A stretch of 64,000 bases of DNA. It comes from Pyropia yezoensis. Lineage: Eukaryota; Rhodophyta; Bangiophyceae; Bangiales; Bangiaceae. Positions 45,466-55,789 of the stretch are shown here, one piece after another. The translations under genes were made by a program, and so were the position numbers. The stretch covers positions 1,801,447-1,865,446 of the forward strand of contig CM020620.1 in assembly GCA_009829735.1 (NCBI GenBank), given 5' to 3'. The first letter of the stretch is position 1, and every line of letters starts with the position of its first letter. The notes beneath the pieces are model-generated. The model saw only the letters and a program-made list of their open reading frames with translations, was not told where the DNA came from and searched no databases.

Positions 45466-46854
45466 TTATGCAACCACCGTCGCCTTGTACGAGAAGAGCC
45501 AAGAAAACTGGCGGTCCACCACCCACTGTGGCAGCATCGAGTAGGCCGTGTCCCGCAGCCAAATCCCCGGCGCCGCTGTCAGGGCCGACAAGTGGTACAC
45601 CCGCGCGCTCTCCACGCCCATCCGCGTCACCCGCGGGGCGCGGGCGGCTTCAAACGCGCGCAACGCGGCGGGCACGGTGCCACGGCTTGCGGCCGCAGCC
45701 GCACCCACCAGCGGCTGCGAGCGCCAAGCAGCGGCGAGGCAGGCGGCGAGCTCCACTGCGTCCTCAATGCCCACGCACGCGCCTTGTCCCATGCTCGGAA
45801 AGATGGCATGGGCGGCGTCGCCCACCAGGGTGACGGGGCCCACGCCCCAGCCAGGCCCTGACGGGACACCCCGCGAGTAGATGGGCCCGCGATAAATGCA
45901 GTCAGCCGCCTCGCCACGGGACGCCAGCTCCGCCACTACCGCCGCGTAGACGGGGGGGGTGGTGCCGCGGTCAGGGCCAAACTCGGCAAGGAACTCCGCC
46001 AGCGGGGAGCCCCCCTCGACGGGTGCGTCGGCCGGCCGTGGGGCCGACGCGAACCACGCCAGGTCGTCGCCGCCCAGGCGGATATAGCCCAACGACGCGC
46101 CCCGCGGAAGCCACGCCTGGGCCCAGGACAAGCGCCCAATGTCGGCGCACCGCGCCTCAACGGCCGAGTAGCTGACCGAGCCACGCCACCACATGAGGCC
46201 TCCGTACGTGCGGGGGGTGGGCACCCGGCCCGTCACCTCGTCAACCGCCGACCGGACGCCAGACCAGAGGCCGTCTGCGCCGACCAGCACGTCCACCCCC
46301 CGCACCATTTGCGTCACCCCCGCCGTCTCGAGCTGCACGTCCACCTTGAGCACGCCCTCTTCCCCCTGTACCACTTCAAAGTGCCGCACGGCCGACTGCC
46401 AAACCACCTCCACCCCGCCCGGCGCACCCACCCCAGCTGCTGTAGATAGGGCGCCCATCAAGGCTGTCCGTGACACGGACACGCCCAGGTCGGAAGTCCG
46501 TGCACCGAATGTCACGCGTGCCGGCTCTGCAATATAGAGGTCCTCGCCGGTCGCGGACTGGAAGCCACCGCTGCCCAGCGGGCGGGCGACGGCGCTGATG
46601 GCGGCAACGACCGTGTCGCCGCTGCCGTCGGCCAGGGCAGAGAGGGCGGCAAGGCCATTGGGCTGAATCATGATTCCACCAGGGCCAGACATTGCCTCCT
46701 CCTTGCACCGACGTTCATGGATGATGATCGTGGGGGGGGACGGCAGCGCCCGCAGCGCGATGGCGGTCGACAAACCAACAATACCACAACCGGCAATGAG
46801 CACAGTCCGCGACACAGGAGCGTCCGGGGCGACGGACGCTTGCTCAGCTGCCAT
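45466..46854 (-). CDS. FAD-dependent monooxygenase (PHBH fold; zeaxanthin-epoxidase/salicylate-hydroxylase-like)
   Basis: This is a 462-residue, single-exon gene starting at the ATG at 46854. The FAD-binding beta-alpha-beta motif is IAGCGIVGLSTA with G22, G24 and G27, followed by an acidic/basic HERR strand end. The GADGLWSGVR segment is the DG motif. VGDAAHAIFPSMGQGACVGIEDAVELA (about 343-368) is the GD motif that contacts the FAD ribityl chain. These three motifs define flavoprotein monooxygenases that hydroxylate or epoxidise a small organic substrate with NAD(P)H and O2. The substrate is not evident. The N-terminus begins close to the nucleotide fold without an obvious transit peptide. 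Divergent from the oxygenase gene at 47347, with 492 bp between. Confidence 0.88.
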   Translation of the reverse strand: MAAEQASVAPDAPVSRTVLIAGCGIVGLSTAIALRALPSPPTIIIHERRCKEEAMSGPGGIMIQPNGLAALSALADGSGDTVVAAISAVARPLGSGGFQSATGEDLYIAEPARVTFGARTSDLGVSVSRTALMGALSTAAGVGAPGGVEVVWQSAVRHFEVVQGEEGVLKVDVQLETAGVTQMVRGVDVLVGADGLWSGVRSAVDEVTGRVPTPRTYGGLMWWRGSVSYSAVEARCADIGRLSWAQAWLPRGASLGYIRLGGDDLAWFASAPRPADAPVEGGSPLAEFLAEFGPDRGTTPPVYAAVVAELASRGEAADCIYRGPIYSRGVPSGPGWGVGPVTLVGDAAHAIFPSMGQGACVGIEDAVELAACLAAAWRSQPLVGAAAAASRGTVPAALRAFEAARAPRVTRMGVESARVYHLSALTAAPGIWLRDTAYSMLPQWVVDRQFSWLFSYKATVVA

Positions 46855-47346
46855 GGCGTGCGGTAGCAGCAGGACCGGAAGCTGCGGCCTTCGAAAGCGC
46901 AGTTCCTACGTACAGCGTGCTTAGCGTCTGCGAGGCTGCTGTCCAGAGCACTCATTCGAATGGCACGGAAAGAGTATCTACGACTGTATGTAGATACTAC
47001 TCACGAAGCACGAGTCATGCTTCCACTCTCACCTCCTCCAAAACGTGTTGGACATCGGTCGACACTATGAAGGGTTCAAAATCCATATAATTACATTAGC
47101 AGATGGAATTAGTACAAGCACTAAATCTTTAGTGCAAGCACATGGTGGCAGGATCAGTTTCGTGCTCACATTTTGCGGCCGTACAAGAACAAGGTCGGCT
47201 TCAGAGCATCTGACGCGCTCTCTCGCCCACGCAGGCCATCGTCGTTTGTCTCCGTCCCGTTCGCCGTACTTCCTGCGTCTTCTCGTCACCACCCGTGCCC
47301 CTTGCTGTGGTGCTTCCCGCTGGATATCTCCTTCCCCGCCGCCGCC
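46855..47346. promoter_or_regulatory. Divergent promoter region between FAD monooxygenase and 2OG oxygenase
   Basis: The region is less GC-rich than the genes. It contains a near-perfect palindrome GCACTAAATCTTTAGTGC at 47118-47135 and a pyrimidine-rich stretch before the plus-strand ATG. No TATA box is certain. Confidence 0.4.
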
Positions 47347-48639
47347 ATGTCGTGTGCCCCTTTCCCGCCCCTCCCCACTATTGACTTGTCGCCCTTCTTC
47401 GCACCTCCTTCCCCCACCCCCGTCGACCATGGCCCCCCCGCCCGGGCCCCTGCGCCTGGACGCGCCGCGACGGCCGCCGCTTGGGATGCCGCCATGACCT
47501 CTGCGGGGATGGCGTACGTGGCTGGCCATGGCATCCCGCCGTCGGTGACGGCCAACGTCCGCGCCGCGGCCGCCGCCTTTTTCGCCCTCCCCGCGCCCGC
47601 CAAGGCTGCGTACACCAACGCGGGGGGGTATGGCTCAGGCTCTGGCGATGGCTATACGCCGCTGGGGGGGGAGGCAGTATCTGCATCGACGGTGGGAGGG
47701 GGTGACGTTAGTGTGCCGGGCGGGGTTCCCCGAGGCCGTGGCAGCGGCGGTTGCGGTAGCGGCGGTGGTGGTGGCAGCGCCCCCCCCCCCGATGTGGTGG
47801 AGAGCCTTGTCTACACCGGCGACCCGTCCGCACTCCCGCCGGCATTGGTGGCCCCCGTCACAGCCTACGTGGCGGCCATCACTACAGCTTTGGCGGCCCT
47901 GATGCGCCTGTCGGCGGTAGCGTTGGGCCTCCCCGAAGCCGCTCTGGACGTGTGGGCGGCGGGGGACACGAGCTTGCGGCTGGCCCACTACCCCGGCTCG
48001 CTGGCGCGCGTGCGACGGTGCCCGACGACGGCCGACGGCGGCGGCAACGGCAACGGCGGCGTCGATCGTGAAGACGGCTGTGACGGCAGTGTCGGTGACG
48101 GTGACCGAGGCGACACTGACGCTGACGCCGACGGCCACCTGGCCGTGGGCATGCGCTACGGCGCCCACACCGACTATGTGGGCTTTACATTGCTGGACCA
48201 GCAGCCCGGCGTGGACGGCCTACAGCGTTTGGCTGCTCGTGGGGAGTTGGGGGGGGGGTGGGAGGACGTGCCGCCACCGGCCGGCGGCGCTCTCACCGTC
48301 AACGCGGGAGACCTTATCACCCTCCTGTCGGGGGGCCGGTGGGTGTCCCCCCTCCACCGCGTGCGGGTGCCGCGACGGCTGTCCCGTGCACCGCCGCCGG
48401 CAGGGGACGACGCGGTGGAGGGGGAGGTGGCGGCCGCCCGCGGTGCGGGGGGGGTCCCTGCCCGCCTGTCGCTCGTCTTCTTTACCGGCCCGCCGGCGGC
48501 GACGGTGGTGCGGCCGGTGGTGGGCGCCGCCGCCGCATCGGGGGGAGGGGAGGTCGTCGCGGGCGAGTGGCTCGCTGCCAAGCTCCGTCGCACCAACCTT
48601 GTGGGGGGCGGGGGGGCAGCCGCCGACGCCGCCCCGTGA
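47347..48639 (+). CDS. 2-oxoglutarate/Fe(II)-dependent oxygenase, isopenicillin-N-synthase-like
   Basis: This 430-residue, single-exon protein starts at GCCGCCATG (47347). The N-terminal DIOX_N-type region has PTIDLSPFF, GMAYVAGHGIP and FFALPAPAKAAY. The double-stranded beta-helix has the iron ligands H274, D276 (GAHTDYVGF) and H337 (SPLHRV), and the 2-oxoglutarate-binding R373 in ARLSLVFF. All catalytic residues are present, so it should be active on a small metabolite; the substrate cannot be told. Two Gly-rich insertions (about residues 110-145 and 225-265) lengthen it beyond the usual ~330-350 residues. It is divergent with the FAD monooxygenase. Confidence 0.9.
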   Translation: MSCAPFPPLPTIDLSPFFAPPSPTPVDHGPPARAPAPGRAATAAAWDAAMTSAGMAYVAGHGIPPSVTANVRAAAAAFFALPAPAKAAYTNAGGYGSGSGDGYTPLGGEAVSASTVGGGDVSVPGGVPRGRGSGGCGSGGGGGSAPPPDVVESLVYTGDPSALPPALVAPVTAYVAAITTALAALMRLSAVALGLPEAALDVWAAGDTSLRLAHYPGSLARVRRCPTTADGGGNGNGGVDREDGCDGSVGDGDRGDTDADADGHLAVGMRYGAHTDYVGFTLLDQQPGVDGLQRLAARGELGGGWEDVPPPAGGALTVNAGDLITLLSGGRWVSPLHRVRVPRRLSRAPPPAGDDAVEGEVAAARGAGGVPARLSLVFFTGPPAATVVRPVVGAAAASGGGEVVAGEWLAAKLRRTNLVGGGGAAADAAP

Positions 48640-49558
48640 ATGGCGGAGGGAGGCAGACGGGTGGCGGCGGCGGCCATGCTGTAAGTCCCTTTTGCCAGCC
48701 GGCGGCAGCGCGTCCTGCGTAGTGACTCGGCCGCTGGCGACCGCTCTGCCCGCCCTAGTGGCGGCACTTCTGGTGGTGGCACCTTCCGCGGGTGGGCCAT
48801 CCCCCCCCCAGTCCACTGCCCCCATTCTGGTTGTGCCACACCCGCTGTCGCGGCGGGCGTGTGCTCGCCGCCGTCGCCGCCGAAGCCCGTCCGACCGCCG
48901 CCGCCTCCACCCCTCTCCCAGGCGCGCGCACAGGAGTGGGCGGGGGGGAGGAGGGGCGGCCGCGGTACGCGCCACCGTGGCCCGCCCGCACGGGTGGCTC
49001 CCCGCCATCCGTCCATTCCCCCGTCGAAGCGGGGGGGCACGGCCGCAGCAGCACGCGGCCGCGGCGGGTGCGCAGCGGACCATGGGTGAGTGTACGTGTG
49101 TGTGTGTGCCGCGAGAGCTGTACGGGTAGACAGAGAGCCATACGGGCAGGCAGTCCAATACGCCTTGCGCGCGTAAGCGTCGATGGCGGCGGCGGCCGCC
49201 CCACACCTGCCGGCCTGCCGCTGTCGTCCTCTGGAGCGCCAGAGGGGTTGCCGCTGTCGTCCTCTGGAGCGCCAGAGGGGTTGCCGCTGTCGTCCTCTGG
49301 AGCGCCAGAGGGGTTGAGAGCGGATATGACGGCCTGTTTGGCCGCTCCCGACGGCGCCCGCCGTAGGATGCCTGCGACGAGACGACGGGGCTGCAGGGCA
49401 GGGGGGGCGGGTGGGGAGAAGACGGAGAAGCAGCGCGACCCTGGCAGTCGGAAATCCACAGGCAGACAACAAAAGCAAGGAAAGGAGAGAGAAAGAAACG
49501 ACACCAAAGAGGCAAGAAAGAGACGAGAGAGAGAAAGAGAAGAGGCCGAAAAATATTA
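48640..49558. other. Convergent intergenic region between 2OG oxygenase and PP2A B''
   Basis: GC-rich, with long ORFs on both strands that look like composition artefacts. The only distinct feature is the 33-bp triplicate at 49217-49315, followed by an A/G-rich stretch (about 49440-49560) just beyond the PP2A stop. Confidence 0.45.
49217..49315. repeat. Three perfect 33-bp tandem copies with internal hairpin
   Basis: Each copy contains CCTCTGGAGCGCCAGAGG, a 7-bp stem with a 4-base loop. Copies start at 49217, 49250 and 49283 and are identical. Confidence 0.9.
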
Positions 49559-52500
49559 TCAAAAAGGAGCTTCCCCCATGATCGCGCCCGCCGCCCGCGT
49601 GTTGTCATCCCAGTCCTCCTCGTCAGCGTCCTCCTCCTCTGCCGACAGCCGCAGGTACTCTAGCGCAGCAAAGCGCTCCCAGTCGGTCAGCTCGGGCGAC
49701 GCATGCTGCTGGCGGATCGCCACCGGGTCGCGGCTCTCAAGCGCAAAAAACTTGTTGAGGTTGAAGAGCACGTTGAAGAAGGCGGGCGCGAGCCGGCAGC
49801 TCTTGAGGTCCCGTCGCCGGATCTGCGGCGGCCGCACCGACGGGCGGATCATGTCCAGCAGCTGGCACAGAATGTCCTCCACAGAAACAGGCTCGTGGCC
49901 CAGGTTCTCCATCCGCCGCAGCTGCTCCTTGTAGAAGTACTCACAGTCAAACAGAGTGACGACCCCGTCACCGTCCAAGTCCACGCACCGGAACCAGAAG
50001 TCAATGGCCGTATCAGACGTCTTGTCCTCCTCTGACAGGCAGAACCAGACAAAGTCGGTGTAGCCCATGAGGCCGGCGCTCGCGGAATCGCGTGCCGCGT
50101 CGAGCGGGCGGGCAGCGCCGCTAAACAGGCGGTCCACAATGCGATAGGACAGGGCGTGTCCGCCATAGCGCTGCAGGTCTGCCCGGTCAATCAGCAGGTC
50201 GTGGTCGCTGTCCAGCTCCCAAAAGCGGCAGTAGAGCACGTAAAAGTGCTCATAAGAAAAGTACCGCCGCTCCCGATTGATGTCGTCCTCCTCGTCCACC
50301 AGCAGCAGCGTATCTAGCAGCCGCGCAGTGCGCACATCGCGGAGCGTGAGGCGACCTGCGTGCGTGCGCGCGCAGCCGTAGAATATGCGTTCAACGACTG
50401 TCTCGGCATAGCGCTGCTGGAACTCGGGGGTGGCATTGAGAAAGTTGAGGCCAGGGTGGCAGGCCAACAGGCTGTCCAGGACCGCCTTGAAATCAGCAGC
50501 AACCACATAGTCCCGGTCCGCGTCGCCGCGGAGCGCGCGGAACATCCGGTCGTCGCGCGATACGCCTGCGCACTCAGCGTCATACCAGCGCTTAAAAGCA
50601 TCCTCTGTAAGGACCTCGGATCCATCCGGGTTCCACTCCTTAGACGCAATGATGCGAGTACGGACGAGCGTGGCGAAAAAGGACGCCAGGCCACCCACTT
50701 CGACCACCAACTTCGCCACCTCCCCGTCGGTGAGGGGCGCCTCGGGGTTCTCCCGGCGGCTTGCCCAAAACTTCTCCGACGCAGCAAGCTCGCGCGCTTC
50801 GCGGTCCTCCGCGTCGCGGCCACACGGGTAATAAAAGCGGGGGATTGCACCCGCTTCCAGTACAGGGACTGCCTTGGATGCCGCTTGCGCCGCAACCTTC
50901 GATGCCGGTGGTCGTGGCACAGGCGGCTTCGTGGCCGTCGCTGGCTTTTTCGCCGCCGAAACGGCCACCGCTACCCCACCCGTCCCAGCCATCACGGTGT
51001 CCTCAGGCACCGCGGGAGACGATAATGTGACGTCATCCACCATCTGCTCCGATTCGGCTGGTGCAGGTGCAGGCGAGCCAGCAACAGGAGAAGGCACCGC
51101 CGCCGCACCGTCGGCAGATACGGTCCCGTCCGCCTTCACGGCAGTGGGGGTGGCAGCCGTACCCGCAACGCCCCCCACCCCTGCCGCCACTGTCGGGTCC
51201 CCAAGTCTTCCGGCCACAGTCCCAGGGCCGGCAGCCGCGCTGCCGTCATCATCGGCACCGCGGCCAGCCGTGCGCCCGCTGTCGTCGTCGTCCATGTCAA
51301 TCCCGTCGACGACAGGGACGCTCAACACGGCACTGTCATCAGGCATGCCCATCGACGACGCGACAGCTGTATTGGAGGCGCGATCCACAGAGCTTGGCAC
51401 CCCGCCCTCCGAGTCCACGTCGGCCATGTCGGAGTCGCTGGACGCGGCGGACACGGGCGGCCCTACCTCTGGTACGTCATGCAACGCAATGCTGTCCATG
51501 GCGTCCTCGGCGGCCGCAGTCGCCGCCTTGTCCGCTGCTGCAGCCGCTGCCGCGCCACCGACAGAGACAGCAACACCTGCAGCCGCCGCCGACAGCAGCG
51601 GCGACACTGACACTGGGGGTACGGTCGCAGCATCCAGGGCTGTGCGACGAGGGGACGCGGGAGAGCCACGAGACTGGGGCGTGTCGTCCATCCGTGCGTC
51701 TCCATCATCGGCACCGGGGTGCTGGGCGCCTGGCTTTACCTCAGCTGCTGCCGCCGGCACGTCACCAGCCCCAGCAGGAGTGGCCTTCCTGTCCGCCGCC
51801 ACCGAAGCGGCCGCCGACGCGGCCGCCTCCTCCAACGCAACCGCATCAAACGAGGCGGTCCGTCCCACCTGGGCACCCAAAAAGGCAGGCGACGCTGCCA
51901 CCTCAGCGGCTAGGTTCGAGGGCGCAGCAGCGGCCACTCCGTGGCCAGGGGAGCCTGGCTCGGGCACCAGTGTCCTCGAGGATGATCGCTTTGGCGTGCC
52001 CCCCGCGCTCGTCGACGGCGTTGTTCCCGGCGATGCGCCCAGCGTCGAGGACGCAGCAAGCTTGAAGACCGCCCGGTTGGGTGACCTCGGCGACGGCGGT
52101 GCAACGTTGGCTGAGATAAACCGCGAGACGGGGGATGAAGGTGTCAGCGGCAGCACGCCTCGGCTGTACAGCGGCGCCGTCGGGGTGCTGCCGCCGCTGT
52201 GTGACGATGGGGAGAGCCCGTGGTTCCCCACGAGCGACACGCCGTGCGGCGGGGAGCCGGCCGAGGCGGTGCCATCAAGGCCAGGGGAGCTCCCATGCGA
52301 CGCGGGGCTCGCCCCCGGGTGGGTGCCTGCGCCGCCACCAGACACGCCGCCATGCATGGACGACTGGGGCGGCGGGGGCAACGGCCGTCCAGCGGCCGCG
52401 TCCTCGAGGAGCGACGCCACCAGCAGCCGAATGTCTGGACGGGAGAGCCACGTGAAGAAGAGCTCATCCAGCTTGATCTTGGCGTACGGCGCCGCGTCCG

Positions 52501-52912
52501 AGTCTCCCGCTGCCAGCGTCGCGCCCGGCGCGGGGGGCAGGAAGCCAATCACCGAAGGAGCCGTCGCGAGCGACGTCAAAACGGGGGCAGTGCCGCCCCC
52601 GCCCCCGGCACTGCCACCAGTGACGCCGCCTAGGCCACCTGCCCCCACACTCGGCGAGTGAGGAACCGCCGCGGGGACGGCAGCCGTGGCAGATGTGGCC
52701 GCGGCGGCTGCGACGGCCGGCCCCGTTCCCGGAGCCATGACGCCCAGACCAGCGGTCGAGGCGGCGGCCGCCGCCCCCGCGGCAGCGACGTCAACATCCA
52801 TGGGCGTCTCCGAATCTTCTGGTGGTGGCAAGTCCAGATGGAGCGCCAGGGGGGGTGGTAGCCTACGCGCAGAAATGGGTGCATCCGTCACAGCCGCACT
52901 GTCGATATCCAT
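49559..52912 (-). CDS. Protein phosphatase 2A regulatory subunit B'' (PR72/PR130 type), EF-hand
   Basis: This 1117-residue, single-exon protein starts at the ATG at 52912 (MDIDSAAV). Residues ~1-680 are Ala/Pro/Ser/Val low-complexity, with one conserved-looking island (KLDELFFTWLSRPDIRLLVASLL, about 148-170). The C-terminal ~430 residues match the B'' core: the signature IPRFYYP (about residue 688), then paired EF-hand regions including DSDHDLLID and DLDGDGVVTLFDCEYF with canonical acidic loop positions, and the FNVLFNLNKFFALESRDP end. B'' subunits bind the PP2A A/C dimer and give calcium-responsive substrate choice. Plant B'' are about 530-550 residues, so the N-terminal extension is unusually long. 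Confidence 0.9.
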   Translation of the reverse strand: MDIDSAAVTDAPISARRLPPPLALHLDLPPPEDSETPMDVDVAAAGAAAAASTAGLGVMAPGTGPAVAAAAATSATAAVPAAVPHSPSVGAGGLGGVTGGSAGGGGGTAPVLTSLATAPSVIGFLPPAPGATLAAGDSDAAPYAKIKLDELFFTWLSRPDIRLLVASLLEDAAAGRPLPPPPQSSMHGGVSGGGAGTHPGASPASHGSSPGLDGTASAGSPPHGVSLVGNHGLSPSSHSGGSTPTAPLYSRGVLPLTPSSPVSRFISANVAPPSPRSPNRAVFKLAASSTLGASPGTTPSTSAGGTPKRSSSRTLVPEPGSPGHGVAAAAPSNLAAEVAASPAFLGAQVGRTASFDAVALEEAAASAAASVAADRKATPAGAGDVPAAAAEVKPGAQHPGADDGDARMDDTPQSRGSPASPRRTALDAATVPPVSVSPLLSAAAAGVAVSVGGAAAAAAADKAATAAAEDAMDSIALHDVPEVGPPVSAASSDSDMADVDSEGGVPSSVDRASNTAVASSMGMPDDSAVLSVPVVDGIDMDDDDSGRTAGRGADDDGSAAAGPGTVAGRLGDPTVAAGVGGVAGTAATPTAVKADGTVSADGAAAVPSPVAGSPAPAPAESEQMVDDVTLSSPAVPEDTVMAGTGGVAVAVSAAKKPATATKPPVPRPPASKVAAQAASKAVPVLEAGAIPRFYYPCGRDAEDREARELAASEKFWASRRENPEAPLTDGEVAKLVVEVGGLASFFATLVRTRIIASKEWNPDGSEVLTEDAFKRWYDAECAGVSRDDRMFRALRGDADRDYVVAADFKAVLDSLLACHPGLNFLNATPEFQQRYAETVVERIFYGCARTHAGRLTLRDVRTARLLDTLLLVDEEDDINRERRYFSYEHFYVLYCRFWELDSDHDLLIDRADLQRYGGHALSYRIVDRLFSGAARPLDAARDSASAGLMGYTDFVWFCLSEEDKTSDTAIDFWFRCVDLDGDGVVTLFDCEYFYKEQLRRMENLGHEPVSVEDILCQLLDMIRPSVRPPQIRRRDLKSCRLAPAFFNVLFNLNKFFALESRDPVAIRQQHASPELTDWERFAALEYLRLSAEEEDADEEDWDDNTRAAGAIMGEAPF

Positions 52913-53851
52913 GGCGCCGACTGACGGAGCGACCAGGGCGACAACCACGGCACACGCCCTCCCCGCCAATCACACACACAGCCCTATCCACAAACCACAA
53001 CCCACGAGGAAAAAAACAAGAGGACGCAACAGCAATTCAACAGATCTCCACGCTGGGAGCGCACCCGCCACGCCCCAGCTATCGCCGCTGTGCAGGTGCA
53101 CAAGCGGCGAGCTCCTGCCTGACCAGATCGGTAAGAACCAAAGAGCCGCCGTGTCGCACCGGTTCGCTCGTCGCGCCGCGCCTCACCGTTGGCCGTCGGT
53201 CATTCAAAGAACCACATGCGGTACACTGCGACAACCGGCAGAACCCGCTACAGTCCACGCCCAGAACTGCACACCCCACCCGCGGCAGCTACCCCACAGC
53301 TTCCAGCCGCTCCTGGTGGTAGATCGCAAGCGCCACCGTCTGCCGCGACGCCAACCACCACACAAGGACACCCTCCACAGCCGACGCGTTTCACCCACGG
53401 GACGCACGCGCAGTCCCTCCAACTCTACCACCACCACCACCAGCGACGACGCGACTCACTCCCCACGCCAACCCCCCGACTTGCCCCAACAAACAGTAAC
53501 GGTTCCCTACTCTGCACACGGTTCAGCCACGCGAGTCGAAGCGCGCAACGGATGGGTCGTCCTCCAACCACCGCCTTGCCGCGCGCTGGTTCTCCCTACT
53601 GGGTGCGCCTGGACGGCGGGACGGGTCGGCGGGGGGTAGACAGCGGCGGCCGTTGTCGTCGACGTCGTCGTCGTCGTCGTTGTCGTCCTCGTCGTCGTCG
53701 CGGGTGGTGGTGGTGGTGGCGGTGGTGGCGGTGGTGGCGGTGGTTGTGTTGGTGGTCGTGACCGTGGCGGCGACGGCGAGGCGGCGGTCGGTGGGGCGGC
53801 GGCGCAATGCCGTGGCACCCGCGGCTCGCGCGGCGGCGCGGGGCCGACCGA

Positions 53852-53888
<37 letters not shown>

Positions 53889-55789
53889 TCCGCGCGGCGG
53901 GCACGGGGCCGGCGCGTGCGCGCCTCGCGACGTCGCGGGCGGGCGCAGACGTTGCGTCGCGGAGCGCGGGGGGTGTGGGGCCGCCTGACGGTGTGGCGGC
54001 GAGCGTGCTCTCTGTCTGGCAGCGGCTGCGAAAGGGGGTGGCGGGGGGGGGGGCGGGGGCCGCCTTTCCCACCACCCGCTGCCCACTTGCTGCTCACTCG
54101 CTGTCAATACTTGATTGTGATGTGGCCAATTTTGAGCACCTGTCACGCAGGGACCGGCTTCAATGGGCGACCCACAAGACGGCTTCTTATCAGCGTTTTC
54201 GGTCCTCGAAAGCTATTATTGAACAGTAGAATAACAATATGTATTTATATACATATCAACCCAATCAGAGATCTGATTCCTGGATATTTGTTGACACGAC
54301 GGAATACATTCAACTTTTATTTAAACTCTTACGTGCTGATTGAAACACAGCACAGCCGGCTCTGTAGCCGGACCTACTTCGAGTAGGGACCCGAGCAAGG
54401 AAGTGCAAGAAAGCATCAGCACAGCTGTGGACGTATGCGCCATTGAAGGGATTCTATGACAGCGTGATAGAAACGGACGCGATGAACAGAGTGAAAATGG
54501 ACGCACAGCGCAAACTGGAAACGCCTCGACGCCGTGAGATGCGGACGCGCATAAGCTCATGCGAAGCAGTTGTTCCCCGCTTCGACAGTAGATCAGCCTG
54601 ATCTGCGACATTTTGATTTTGCTGCTCCATGCCAGCCATGAAGCGTATCACAAAGTGAAGTGGGGCAGGAGGGACTCTTTGCGCGCGGCTTTCCGTGCGT
54701 TAGTGGTTGGCTCGCGGTCGAGTACGGGGGTTGACTGGCGGCATCATTGCCACAATTTCCGGAGCCCCCTCAACTTGCCTTAACGACGTCGACGGCGGCC
54801 ACGACAGCGTGCAGCGCGGAGTGGCTGTCGCCGCCGACACCAATCCCCGCACGGACCCCACTCAGGCCGCATCCCCGCTTTCCGCTGCAAGCGCGTTGCC
54901 GCCGCTGGCCATGGTTACCACCACCAGCGGGACACGGTCTTCGCTTACGCGCTCATCGGCCTGCACCACACACGAAGTTTGAGACCGAGAACCGTTTCTG
55001 TTCAAGCGAGTCGTAGCGTGATTTGGACTCTCAAACATGTACGATAGTTCACCGATACTTACTCTCGCGGGCTAAAATAACTCTCATGTCTGGCCTTGGG
55101 ACCCGCCGGACTCTTGATCTCGTCAGAGTTGCAATCACTTCCTTCCTCCCCTGGGCGTTACAGGATTCGCAGAAGACGTGACTAACTATGGACTCCACCT
55201 CACGAATTGACAGGCAATAAATTGTCTCAATTTCAAGTTGTGAGCCCCCTCCTGACCGGACATGCGGCCAGACGCACTGCGACGAGACCCGCAGCGGCCT
55301 TCCGGCTTCTCTGTACTGTACGTATCCCGAATACACACACACAGTCGCGGGCGGAGAGGGCCCGGGAAAGCACGAAGGCCTCCCTCCGTTCTGCCCCTGT
55401 CCGCGCGCGCCGTTCCCGCGGGGCATCGCTGCGCGCCCGTGCCGCCACGCCGCACGAGCCGCGGCGGCAGCGTTTTGGGGACGTGGTCGCCGCCTGTGTT
55501 GGCTGCGTGGCCACGCACGAGGGGAGAGCGGGGCGGGGCTGGGAGAGGTGTCGCTAGCCCGTGGGTTTTGGCCTGAGGCGCATTGGCTGCCGTCGTCGCC
55601 GTCACGCACCGTCGCTGCTGCTGTAACCGCGCACGGGCGTTGTCGCTCTGCACTGTGACGTGCGGGTGAGGTGAGGTTCTGTGTTGCGTCCGAGGCTGGG
55701 CGGTGGCGTCCTTGGCGGCCGGCGTTCGCAGCGTCTCGGGGGTTTCCCGCCCCCTCTCATTTCCTCCCCTCCCGCCTCTGGACGTCACC
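52913..55789. other. Intergenic region between PP2A B'' and presenilin
   Basis: About 2.9 kb. It holds trinucleotide and GGT-type microsatellites (GTC, GGTGGC; about 53655-53760), a CGG run (about 53850-53890), and an AT-rich island (about 54180-54350) with a TATGTATTTATATACATA palindrome. The right end is the GC-rich 5' region of presenilin. Long ORFs at 53507-54146 and 55186-55893 are low-complexity or coincidental. I find no supported gene except the weak candidate at 54454-54651. Confidence 0.5.
54454..54651 (-). CDS. Small ORF, 65 aa, hydrophobic C-terminus (weak)
   Basis: The ORF starts MIRFMAGMEQQNQNVADQAD, has a basic middle and ends in a hydrophobic segment (CASIFTLFIASVSITLS). It lies in a less GC-rich stretch and has a non-repetitive composition, unlike the other ORFs nearby. 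It could be the last exon of a tail-anchored protein or chance. No family recognised. Confidence 0.2.
   Translation of the reverse strand: MIRFMAGMEQQNQNVADQADLLSKRGTTASHELMRVRISRRRGVSSLRCASIFTLFIASVSITLS

Noticed and set aside
48174-49608. Minus-strand ORFs of 462 codons
   Set aside because: They overlap the 2OG oxygenase on the opposite strand and an intergenic repeat; no domain is recognisable.
50874-52661. Plus-strand 595-codon ORF
   Set aside because: It mirrors the low-complexity N-terminal part of the PP2A B'' gene on the opposite strand. High GC makes both strands open.
53507-54146. Overlapping ORFs at 53507-54146
   Set aside because: They are translations of trinucleotide and GC repeats on both strands.
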